A DNA stretch of 9,737 nucleotides from Candidatus Zixiibacteriota bacterium (GTDB lineage Bacteria; Zixibacteria; MSB-5A5; UBA10806): positions 28,415-38,151 of the forward strand of contig DOTU01000163.1 of assembly GCA_003520965.1 (NCBI GenBank), given 5' to 3'. A model generated the notes under the pieces. The model saw only the letters and a program-made list of their open reading frames with translations, was not told where the DNA came from and made no database searches. Positions 1-5,682 of this stretch are shown in pieces. Position 1 is the first letter of the stretch. Every line of letters starts with the position of its first letter. Made by a program: the position numbers and the translations under genes.

Positions 1-246
1 GGTATTCAGGGGCTGGGAGCGCTTATTTTCATCATTATTATTGTTCTGCTTGTATCCGGCGGCGGCAAACGCGGTGGGTTGGGCGGCGGCTCCAGTCTAT
101 TCTGGCTTATGATGCTTGGGGGGATGGGGGGCGGCCGTCGCGGTGGAGGTTTTGGAAGCGGCGGCTTTGGTGGTGGTGGAGGGGGTTTTGGAGGTTTCGG
201 CGGTGGCGGCGGAGGGGCCGGTGGCGGCGCGACCGGTGGCTGGTAA
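1..246 (+). CDS. C-terminal end of a TPM-domain (YgcG-like) membrane protein, partial
   Basis: Only the last 81 residues are in the window, reading in frame from base 1 to a TAA stop. They begin with a hydrophobic helix (about residues 6-19, rich in Ile, Leu and Val) followed by Lys/Arg, a second short hydrophobic patch (SLFWLMMLGGM), and then a tail made almost entirely of glycine with Phe, Ala and Arg, ending in GGW. This layout, one membrane helix then a long GGFGGG-type tail, is typical of the C-terminus of TPM-domain proteins (YgcG family), which often sit beside LemA and face the periplasm. The diagnostic N-terminal TPM domain lies outside the window, so the family call rests on the tail alone. 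The function of these proteins is poorly defined; a link to membrane-protein turnover has been proposed. No strong terminator follows. Confidence 0.7.
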   Translation, partial: GIQGLGALIFIIIIVLLVSGGGKRGGLGGGSSLFWLMMLGGMGGGRRGGGFGSGGFGGGGGGFGGFGGGGGGAGGGATGGW

Positions 247-252
247 ATAAGA

Positions 253-268
253 CCTGAAGAGGGTCAGG
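253..268 (+). terminator. weak hairpin after the TPM gene
   Basis: CCTGA (253-257) pairs with TCAGG (264-268) around a 6-nt loop, just after the stop codon of the first gene. The stem is short and only a CTTTAT stretch follows, so termination here would be inefficient. Its sequence resembles the fourth hairpin of the nearby element: both contain CCTGA followed by GGGTCAGG. Confidence 0.2.
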
Positions 269-298
269 CGGCTTTATCATATCAGCAATTGCATATCT

Positions 299-468
299 CG
301 CGGGTTCCGCGGCCCCAACGAAGTTGGGGCATAGAAATCCGATTGGGGATTGGACAGAAATACCTTAATGCCGTAGAAATAACGATTGCATTCTGGGGTA
401 TTACTCTCCTGGTTCCCCCAATCGGATTTCTTTCTCCTGACCCTTTGGGTCAGGAGGCGGAACCCGCG
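299..468. repeat. 170-nt structured element: four perfect stems forming a four-way junction
   Basis: Four sets of perfectly complementary arms nest into one closed structure. P1 is CGCGGGTTCCGC (299-310) with 457-468, 12 bp. P2 is 312-319 with 323-330, 8 bp around a GAA loop. P3 is 333-348 with 416-431, 16 bp. P4 is 434-443 with 447-456, 10 bp around a TTT loop. Linkers at the junction are 1, 2, 2 and 0 nt. Inside P3, AATACC (359-364) pairs with GGTATT (397-402) and AATGC (367-371) with GCATT (388-392), giving a further hairpin. No G-U pairs are needed, so neither strand is favoured and the structure could form as a DNA cruciform or as RNA. The outer arms act as terminal inverted repeats, as in a MITE- or REP-like element, but I see no clean target-site duplication and no transposase. 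A structured non-coding RNA is the alternative. Identity unknown. Confidence 0.8.
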
Positions 469-535
469 TAAATCAAGCTTGCACAATGGCTGCTAAATGG
501 GGGAAGGGCAAGCGGTCACATCACGATTTTCTTCC

Positions 536-554
536 AAAAAGAGATACTCTTTTT
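536..554. terminator. AT-rich hairpin, possible bidirectional terminator
   Basis: AAAAAGAG (536-543) pairs perfectly with CTCTTTTT (547-554) around an ATA loop. The A-run on one side and T-run on the other would give a U-tract in either direction, but the stem has only three G/C pairs, so it is a weak candidate. The rest of 469-685 has no convincing gene. Confidence 0.3.
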
Positions 555-567
555 ACCCTTTTACCCA

Positions 568-573
568 TATAAT
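568..573 (+). promoter_or_regulatory. candidate -10 box upstream of the phasin-like gene
   Basis: A perfect TATAAT lies 112 nt before the phasin-like start codon. No good -35 box sits at the right distance, because the preceding bases are the AT-rich hairpin. An alternative promoter is TTGAAC (599-604) with TGATAA (623-628) at 18-nt spacing. Either would transcribe the phasin-like gene and ubiB. Confidence 0.35.
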
Positions 574-685
574 AAATAAGAATGCCGGATTTTTCGCATT
601 GAACTATTTCAAGTCTAAACCGTGATAATATCAGGTTTGGTTGAAGTGATAAATTTGAAAGAATAACATAAGGGGAGGTAGTAAA

Positions 686-1006
686 ATGGATTATTTAAGA
701 AAATTAACCCTGGCATCGATAGGGGCGATTGAGTTAACCCGTGAGAAGGCTGAGGAGATGCTCGATGAGTTGGTCAAACGGGGCGAGATGACCAACGATG
801 AAAGAGCCGAGGCGGTAAAGAATTTCGTTAATAAATCGATCGATTCCACGGAGAAGATGAAGAAGCGGACAGAGGAGATGTTTGAGAATCTCTCCGGGAA
901 ATTCACATCTAAATTTAATGAGCAAGTAACTCAACTTTCTAATCGGATTGAGCAGCTTAACGCGCGGCTCGCGGAGCTTGAGCGGAAGGTTAGCAAACAG
1001 GTTTAG
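686..1006 (+). CDS. phasin-like small coiled-coil protein
   Basis: This 106-residue, highly charged, fully helical-looking protein has no signal peptide and no membrane segment. The N-terminal part (about residues 1-40) follows the pattern of the phasin family/PHA granule-associated regulator group: a short hydrophobic helix (LTLASIGAIELT), then REKAEEMLDELVKRGEMT, then a second helix. The C-terminal part (about 75-103) has heptad-spaced Leu/Ile/Val typical of a coiled coil, so oligomers are likely. The ATG is well supported by AGGGGAGG starting 15 nt upstream. True phasins coat polyhydroxyalkanoate granules, but proteins of this short type occur widely in bacteria without a proven PHA role, and no PHA gene is present here. 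ubiB begins 58 nt downstream on the same strand, so co-transcription is likely. The family assignment is by sequence pattern. Confidence 0.75.
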   Translation: MDYLRKLTLASIGAIELTREKAEEMLDELVKRGEMTNDERAEAVKNFVNKSIDSTEKMKKRTEEMFENLSGKFTSKFNEQVTQLSNRIEQLNARLAELERKVSKQV

Positions 1007-1064
1007 TAAGAACACGAGTCGAGCGGCATTTGCAAGCATAACGAATTTCCCGGAAGGGGAGTGG

Positions 1065-2741
1065 ATGAACCTGACCAGCCCTGGTAAAACGATCAGAAAT
1101 TTAAAGCGTTATAGAGAGATTATCTCAGTTCTTATCAAGTATGGTTTCGGCGAAGTCGTAGCACGCCTTAATCTTCTTACCGCCTATCGCATTGGGCGAC
1201 GGGTTTTCCGACGGGAGCCGCATATTCAGCTATCTTATGCGGTGAGGATTAGACAAGCGCTTGAGGAACTGGGGCCGACTTTCATAAAGCTTGGCCAGGT
1301 TCTTTCGATGAGGCCATTTTTAATCCCCTCAGAACTGGTAATCGAGTTAAGTAAGCTTCAAGATCAGGCGGCGCCCCTTCCTCCGGAGGTGGCTATTAAG
1401 GCCATCGAACTAAACCTGGGCCAAAAAATTGAAGATACCTTCCGGGATTTTAACCCCATTCCGATTGCCTCTGCATCACTTTCCCAGGTGCATTATGCGA
1501 CCTTGCTTGATGGCACCTCGGTGGTGATTAAGATTCAACGTCCCGGTATAAAGCGGGTGATCGATGCCGACATGGCAATCCTGCGCGATATCGCGCTGCT
1601 TCTGGAGAAACATGTTCCTGAGAGCCGGCAGTATGAACCGGTGGGCCTGGTCGATGAATTAGCCAAAACCACGCGCAGGGAGATCAATTTTCTCTATGAG
1701 GGACGTAATATCGAGGCGTTTGCCCGCAAGTTCGCAGATGATCCCCGGATTTATATTCCCAGGGTTTTCTGGAGCTATACGACTCGAAATGTACTAACCA
1801 TGGATCGGATCGAAGGAATCAAGATTTCCGATATTGCCGCGCTCAAAGAGGCCGGGATTGATCCTGTCGAAGTTTGCCGGAACGGTGGCGAGATGGTTTT
1901 TAAGATGATTTTCGAGGACGGTTTTTTTCACGCTGATCCGCATCCGGGAAACCTTTTCGTTACCGCCAGCGGTCGAATTGCCCCTGTTGATTATGGTATG
2001 GTGGGGATTATGTCGAGCACCCAGATGGAACAAACTGCCGAGTTGCTGAGCGCCATCGTGAATAACGATCCTAAGTTGGTAGTCTATTCCTTCAAAAAAG
2101 CTGGTGTTCTTCCGGAGGATATCAATGAAACTGCACTGGAAACCGATATCAACGAATTAATCACGCGCTATCATAGGATTCCATTGGCACAGATCGATAT
2201 GGCGACAATATCGGATGAATTTTTTGAGATAGCGCATCGGCACAATATTAGAGTGCAATCCGAATTTATGGTTTTCGGAAAAGCTCTGGTAACATACGAA
2301 GAGGTCGCTCGGCAACTCGATCCCGAATATGATTTTATCAAAAGCGCTGAGCCATATGTTCGAAGAATGGCCATGAGGCGTTTCAGCGCCAAACGTCTCA
2401 AGCGAGATGCCCAGATCGCTATCACCGAGCTGCATGATTTTATAACCAAATTTCCCGAGGAATTAGGTGAATTTACCAGCAAACTTAACAAAGGAAAGAT
2501 TAAAGTTGGTTTGGAGGTTCACGGCCTGGATAAGCTGATTCTGGAGCTTGATAAATCGTCAAACAGGCTTTCCTTCGCTCTAATCATAGCGGCAATCATT
2601 GTTGGCTCATCCATGATGATGACTCTAAACGTAGGCTTAAAAATATACGGCTTGCCGGTATTGGGTTTATTCGGCTATCTTTTTGCTGGTTTTTTGGGGG
2701 CCGGATTAGCTATCTCAATTCTTCGCTCCGGGAAATTGTAA
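1065..2741 (+). CDS. ubiB: UbiB/AarF (ABC1/ADCK) family atypical kinase
   Basis: With this start the protein has 558 residues, a usual length for UbiB. It shows the family's diagnostic motifs in order: KLGQ in the N-terminal extension (75-78), an alanine/serine-rich nucleotide loop (ASASLSQVH, about 135-143), the invariant lysine in VVIK (K156), the catalytic HADPHPGN (289-296), and VDYG (308-311) in place of the usual DFG metal motif. Two C-terminal hydrophobic helices (about 501-521 and 528-552) would anchor it in the inner membrane. UbiB proteins are ATPase-like partners of ubiquinone or other isoprenoid-lipid metabolism; no quinone genes are nearby, so the pathway is unproven here. The ATG at 1065 follows GGAAGGGGAG. 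An upstream in-frame ATG at 948 lies inside the phasin-like gene and would add 39 residues unlike the family. hrcA follows after an 83-nt gap with its own promoter. Confidence 0.92.
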   Translation: MNLTSPGKTIRNLKRYREIISVLIKYGFGEVVARLNLLTAYRIGRRVFRREPHIQLSYAVRIRQALEELGPTFIKLGQVLSMRPFLIPSELVIELSKLQDQAAPLPPEVAIKAIELNLGQKIEDTFRDFNPIPIASASLSQVHYATLLDGTSVVIKIQRPGIKRVIDADMAILRDIALLLEKHVPESRQYEPVGLVDELAKTTRREINFLYEGRNIEAFARKFADDPRIYIPRVFWSYTTRNVLTMDRIEGIKISDIAALKEAGIDPVEVCRNGGEMVFKMIFEDGFFHADPHPGNLFVTASGRIAPVDYGMVGIMSSTQMEQTAELLSAIVNNDPKLVVYSFKKAGVLPEDINETALETDINELITRYHRIPLAQIDMATISDEFFEIAHRHNIRVQSEFMVFGKALVTYEEVARQLDPEYDFIKSAEPYVRRMAMRRFSAKRLKRDAQIAITELHDFITKFPEELGEFTSKLNKGKIKVGLEVHGLDKLILELDKSSNRLSFALIIAAIIVGSSMMMTLNVGLKIYGLPVLGLFGYLFAGFLGAGLAISILRSGKL

Positions 2742-2770
2742 AATAGCGTCTACGATGAAATTCAAATTCC

Positions 2771-2800
2771 TTGACTGGCTATCACCAATATAGATATATT
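2771..2800 (+). promoter_or_regulatory. sigma-70-type promoter for hrcA
   Basis: TTGACT (2771-2776) and TATATT (2795-2800) are separated by 18 nt, which would start transcription near 2807, just before the hrcA ribosome-binding site. This also argues against an hrcA start at the TTG at 2771. No CIRCE inverted repeat (TTAGCACTC-N9-GAGTGCTAA) is visible around it. Confidence 0.55.
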
Positions 2801-2824
2801 TTGGTAGATGAGGATTTACAAGCA

Positions 2825-3856
2825 ATGACATTCACGAATCTGACAGATCGCGAAAAACAAATTCTCAAGGCCCTTATCGATCAGTACATTTCGTCGGCGG
2901 AGCCTGTAGGCTCCTCAGTATTAGCCCAGAAATGCGGCCTGAGTTTATCATCGGCGACAATCAGGAATATCCTTAAGGATCTGGAGGATAGGGAACTGGT
3001 AATGCAGCCCCATACCTCGGCGGGCAGGATTCCGACTACCCTGGGATATCGCCTTTATGTCGATTATCTGCTTCGTCCGGAGAAGTTGACTAAATCCGAT
3101 AAAGAGAAAATTCAGGCCAATATCAATCTGGAATTTAAGGGGATTGATCAGGTATTGGAGCAAACATCGCGAGTACTTGGAAATGTCTCAATGCAGTTGG
3201 GCATAACCATTTCCCCTCGCTTTGAATCAGGTGTTTTGACGCGGCTGGAGCTAATCCAGGTTGCCGATCGACGGGTTATGGTGGTATTGGCCATGAAATC
3301 GGGCTTGGCCCGTACGGTCATTTTGGAGGTCGAGAGCGAACTCAAGGAAAAGGGGCTGGTGGAAACCTCGTATATATTAAACGAACTCCTCTGCGGCCTG
3401 ACGATAGGTGAGATAAAGAATAGCTTAAAGGAACGGCTGGCAACTCCAACCAGCGGCGACCCTTATCTGATCAAGATGTTCATTGAATCATCGGAAGAGT
3501 TGCTTAAATTCTCCGATGAGTTTGATTTGCATCTCGGTGGCACTCATCATATTCTCAGTCAACCGGAGTTTCAGGATCCGGTTAGAATTCGGGAGCTAAT
3601 CGATCTTATCGAGGAACGCCGGACCGTCTATGAACTGGTTTCTAACGCCGGAGTCGATGGCACGACGATCATGGTTGGAGTCGGGGGCAAAAGAGGGGGG
3701 AGCGCCGAGGAATTGTCTCTTCTATCGGCGACATACCTGGCCGGCAGGTTCAAGGGGACATTGGGGATTATCGGGCCTACCCGGATGCCCTATTCCAGGC
3801 TGCTTGGAATTGTAAACTTCACTGCCAAGCGTTTATCAGAGGTTTTATCAGAGTAG
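2825..3856 (+). CDS. hrcA: HrcA, heat-inducible transcription repressor
   Basis: This 343-residue protein is the expected length for HrcA. The N-terminal winged helix-turn-helix (about residues 1-75) begins LTDREKQILKALIDQYI and carries the near-invariant SATIRN and HTSAGRIPT segments followed by GYRLYVDYLL. The C-terminal end has GIIGPTRMPYSR, another HrcA hallmark. HrcA represses chaperone genes by binding CIRCE operators and is itself kept active by GroEL. The ATG at 2825 is chosen because it gives the family N-terminus and follows GAGGA (about 2810-2814) at acceptable spacing; an in-frame TTG at 2771 lies within the predicted promoter. grpE follows 57 nt downstream, the usual neighbour. 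Its target operator is not visible in this window, so its regulon here is an inference. Confidence 0.95.
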   Translation: MTFTNLTDREKQILKALIDQYISSAEPVGSSVLAQKCGLSLSSATIRNILKDLEDRELVMQPHTSAGRIPTTLGYRLYVDYLLRPEKLTKSDKEKIQANINLEFKGIDQVLEQTSRVLGNVSMQLGITISPRFESGVLTRLELIQVADRRVMVVLAMKSGLARTVILEVESELKEKGLVETSYILNELLCGLTIGEIKNSLKERLATPTSGDPYLIKMFIESSEELLKFSDEFDLHLGGTHHILSQPEFQDPVRIRELIDLIEERRTVYELVSNAGVDGTTIMVGVGGKRGGSAEELSLLSATYLAGRFKGTLGIIGPTRMPYSRLLGIVNFTAKRLSEVLSE

Positions 3857-3860
3857 TTGC

Positions 3861-3889
3861 TTGACATTTCTGGATCTCTGTAGTAAAAA
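3861..3889 (+). promoter_or_regulatory. candidate promoter for grpE
   Basis: A perfect TTGACA (3861-3866) begins 4 nt after the hrcA stop codon. With 17-nt spacing the -10 would be TAAAAA (3884-3889), which is weak. This could drive grpE separately from hrcA. Confidence 0.4.
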
Positions 3890-3913
3890 AATCTGTATTG
3901 TAGTGGGATTAAG

Positions 3914-4429
3914 GTGGCAAAGAAATTACACCCGGCGGCTGAATTAGCTGCATTAAAAACAGGTCAAGAGAAGACACCCGCCGTAGCGGAATTAGAGGAT
4001 CGTTATCTTCGTCTGGCGGCTGAGTTTGACAACTACAAGAAAAGAACCGCCCGGCAATATGCAGAGGTGGTCAAAAACGCCAACGAGGAATTGATTCAGG
4101 ATATTCTCGGAGTTATTGACGATTTTGACCGGGCAATGCAATCCGTTACGCCGGCCGATGCCCAGGGCCAGCCCGCACTTGATACATTCCTCTCTGGAAT
4201 GAAGATGATCTATGACAAACTTATGGGGGTTTTAAAGGGCCGGGGAGTGATTCAATTTGAGGCGATGGGGCAACCGTTTGATCCGCAATTTCATGACGCT
4301 GTCATGCAACTGCCATCCGAAGCCGATGAGGGAACGGTTATTGGAGTAATTTCACCAGGTTACATGCTTAACGATAAGGTAATTCGACACGCAAAAGTCA
4401 TCGTAGCATCTTCAAAACAAGAAAAGTAG
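3914..4429 (+). CDS. grpE: GrpE, nucleotide exchange factor for DnaK
   Basis: The 171-residue protein has the two-part GrpE structure. A charged helical region (about 20-75) contains LAAEFDNYKKRTARQ, the conserved core of the long coiled-coil dimerisation helix. A C-terminal beta domain (about 115-168) carries the family signature GQPFDPQFHDAVMQ and ends with DKVIRHAKVIVA. GrpE drives ADP release from DnaK in the cytoplasm. The start is a GTG, giving MAKKLHPAAE. The only in-frame alternative upstream before a TAA is a CTG at 3893, so GTG is preferred, although the ribosome-binding site is poor. The acidic N-terminal tail seen in many GrpE proteins is short. dnaK is about 3.8 kb downstream instead of adjacent. 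Confidence 0.95.
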   Translation: MAKKLHPAAELAALKTGQEKTPAVAELEDRYLRLAAEFDNYKKRTARQYAEVVKNANEELIQDILGVIDDFDRAMQSVTPADAQGQPALDTFLSGMKMIYDKLMGVLKGRGVIQFEAMGQPFDPQFHDAVMQLPSEADEGTVIGVISPGYMLNDKVIRHAKVIVASSKQEK

Positions 4430-4434
4430 AAACG

Positions 4435-4455
4435 GGTTTAATACATTAGGTTTAA
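4435..4455 (+). repeat. two direct copies of GGTTTAA upstream of the ParA gene
   Basis: GGTTTAA occurs at 4435-4441 and 4449-4455, 14 nt apart start to start, in the 49-nt gap between grpE and the ParA gene. It may be chance or a small operator. Confidence 0.2.
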
Positions 4456-4478
4456 CGAATCTGGAAAGGATTTCTTCC

Positions 4479-5327
4479 ATGACCAAGGTTATCGCTGTAG
4501 TTAATCAGAAGGGCGGTGTTGGCAAGACAACCACCTGCGTAAATTTGGGGGCGGCATTAGCACAAAAATCGTTCAAAGTGCTTCTGATCGATCTCGATCC
4601 TATGGGAAGCCTCTCGGGCTGGCTGATAGATGAGCATACCGAAAACGGTACCGGTACGGGAGACCTTCTGCGGGGAACTGTTGGTTTTCTCGAGGCGATC
4701 AAGAGATCCGAGGATTTGGCAATCGATTTCATTCCGGCCGGAAAGCACCTTAATGATATAACCCTGATGGAAAATATCGATCCTTTCATCTTAGGCGAGC
4801 GTCTGGGAAGCTGGATCGAAAAGTATGACTTTGTGATCATCGACTGTCCGCCATCGTCGAATGTGCTGATTGCCAATGCGCTGATGGCTTCGGATTCAAT
4901 CGTTATTCCCATTCAAACCGAAACTTTGCCACTGAAGGGCGGCATCAAATTCCTGCAATGGCTTACAGATTTCAAGAGCGAGTATAACGCTAATGTCAAT
5001 ATTCTCGGGATTCTTCCATGCATGTTTGATTCCCGTACAAAGCTTTCGGGACAAATTCTGGAGACGATGAAATTGAGCGAAAATCTCGGCCCGTTGGTAT
5101 TCAATACCGTGGTCAGGAAAAATATCCGTTTGGCGGAAGCTCCAGGCCAGCACCGTTCGATTTTCAAGGCTGCGTCAAAGAGCAGCGGAGCCAACGATTA
5201 CACCAGTCTGGCAATCGAGGTGATTACCCGTTCGGGTCTTCAAGTTCCCGAGGAAGCGGTGATTGCGCCGGTAATCGAGGCAATCGAAACTCCGGCCGTA
5301 GTTGAGGATTTTAATCATCAGAATTGA
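4479..5327 (+). CDS. ParA/Soj-family ATPase without an adjacent ParB
   Basis: This 282-residue protein has the deviant Walker A motif KGGVGKTT (residues 11-18) with both signature lysines (K11 and K16), the switch region LIDLDPMG (36-43) with Asp38 and Asp40, and Walker B VIIDCPPS (119-126). Proteins of this type dimerise on ATP, bind DNA or membrane, and position chromosomes, plasmids or protein complexes. Most ParA proteins have DPQG where this one has DPMG. The last 30 or so residues (rich in Val, Ile, Glu and Pro) look like a flexible tail. The ATG is preceded by AAAGGA at 8-nt spacing. There is no ParB or parS-like site nearby, so a cargo-positioning or other orphan role is possible. It may be co-transcribed with grpE (49-nt gap) and with the selenoprotein gene (68-nt gap). 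It ends in TGA, which shows that TGA also works as a stop here. Confidence 0.9.
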   Translation: MTKVIAVVNQKGGVGKTTTCVNLGAALAQKSFKVLLIDLDPMGSLSGWLIDEHTENGTGTGDLLRGTVGFLEAIKRSEDLAIDFIPAGKHLNDITLMENIDPFILGERLGSWIEKYDFVIIDCPPSSNVLIANALMASDSIVIPIQTETLPLKGGIKFLQWLTDFKSEYNANVNILGILPCMFDSRTKLSGQILETMKLSENLGPLVFNTVVRKNIRLAEAPGQHRSIFKAASKSSGANDYTSLAIEVITRSGLQVPEEAVIAPVIEAIETPAVVEDFNHQN

Positions 5328-5395
5328 TTAATAGAAACTAAGGTATTTCGTTTGTGGCTACTTGTGTTAAGGTGAATTGAAATAGGAGGGTAGCA

Positions 5396-5617
5396 TTGGA
5401 AATTACGATAGAGTACTGCACTCTTTGACACTATGAACCGCAAGCCACCAGTTTGGCCAAGGCTATCGAAAAAAAATATGGTGTCAAATCGAAATTGATT
5501 AAATCCAGCGGCGGTTTGTTTGAAGTGACTGTCGACGGCAAGAAGATTTTCTCCAAGAAGGAAACCGGGCGGTTCCCGGAAAACCTGGAGATTTTGGAGA
5601 CGATAGGGAAAAAATAG
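5396..5617 (+). CDS. SelW-like (Rdx family, SelT/SelW/SelH) selenoprotein with in-frame TGA
   Basis: Reading through one TGA (5426-5428) gives a 73-residue protein with the full Rdx-family pattern. It opens with EITIEYC, then the redox motif Cys8-Thr-Leu-Sec11 followed by HYEPQA. A helix with SLAKAIEKKYG follows, then SSGGLFEVTVDGKKIFSKKE and TGRFPENLEIL near the end. In this family the TGA position is the second cysteine of CxxC or selenocysteine of CxxU, in a thioredoxin-like fold. Relatives are thought to be thiol oxidoreductases, substrate unknown. The start is TTG (5396), supported by AGGAGGG (5384-5390) 5 nt upstream and by the conserved N-terminus. Codons downstream of the TGA stay open to a TAG at 5615. 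TGA ends the ParA gene and no other gene here has an internal TGA, so genome-wide recoding is unlikely. A pseudogene or sequencing error is the main alternative, but the TGA falls exactly at the Sec site. The selenocysteine machinery is not in the window. Confidence 0.88.
5443..5464 (+). promoter_or_regulatory. candidate bacterial SECIS hairpin
   Basis: Starting 14 nt after the TGA, AGCC (5443-5446) can pair with GGCT (5461-5464). Inside this, CCA (5448-5450) pairs with TGG (5454-5456) around a GTT loop, with an unequal internal loop. A competing fold pairs GCCA (5444-5447) with TGGC (5454-5457) around CCAGTT. Either puts a G at or near the apex at a distance usual for bacterial SECIS elements, which recruit SelB. 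The stems are short, so this was judged by position and pattern, not by energy. Confidence 0.5.
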
Positions 5618-5644
5618 AACCTACAACACAGGTAGATAATTAGT

Positions 5645-5682
5645 GGCGTCAGAACCCTGTTTCTGACGCCTATTTATTTATT
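5645..5682 (+). terminator. rho-independent terminator after the selenoprotein gene
   Basis: GGCGTCAGAA (5645-5654) pairs perfectly over 10 bp with TTCTGACGCC (5661-5670) around CCCTGT, followed by the T-rich TATTTATTTATT. It ends the plus-strand block and overlaps the stop codon of the convergent gene by one base. On the minus strand the tail is not T-rich, so it works mainly in the plus direction. Confidence 0.85.

Noticed and set aside
299..468. Retron msr/msd non-coding RNA
   Set aside because: The closing stem and long inner stem resemble a retron layout, but there is no reverse transcriptase gene nearby.
277..486. Overlapping open frames of 60-69 codons on both strands
   Set aside because: They lie over the four-stem element, lack ribosome-binding sites and have no recognisable protein features; the open frames follow from the inverted repeats.
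486..572. 28-codon open frame starting at ATG 486
   Set aside because: It has no ribosome-binding site, no conserved features, and runs through the AT-rich hairpin.
734..1039. Antisense open frames under the phasin-like, ubiB, hrcA, ParA, SRPBCC and dnaK genes
   Set aside because: Each mirrors a well-supported gene on the other strand and shows no family motifs or ribosome-binding site of its own.
948..1064. N-terminal extension of UbiB from the ATG at 948
   Set aside because: It overlaps the end of the phasin-like gene in another frame and encodes residues unlike UbiB; the ATG at 1065 has a good ribosome-binding site and family-like length.
2771..2824. Earlier TTG start for HrcA
   Set aside because: This TTG is the -35 box of a good promoter, and the extra 18 residues are not part of the HrcA fold.
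5411..5423. GAGT...ACTC inverted repeat resembling half of a CIRCE operator
   Set aside because: The arms are only 4 nt with a 5-nt spacer and it lies inside the selenoprotein coding region, so it does not match CIRCE.
5396..5617. Genome-wide reassignment of TGA (to Trp or Gly)
   Set aside because: TGA ends the ParA gene, and no other gene in the window contains an in-frame TGA.
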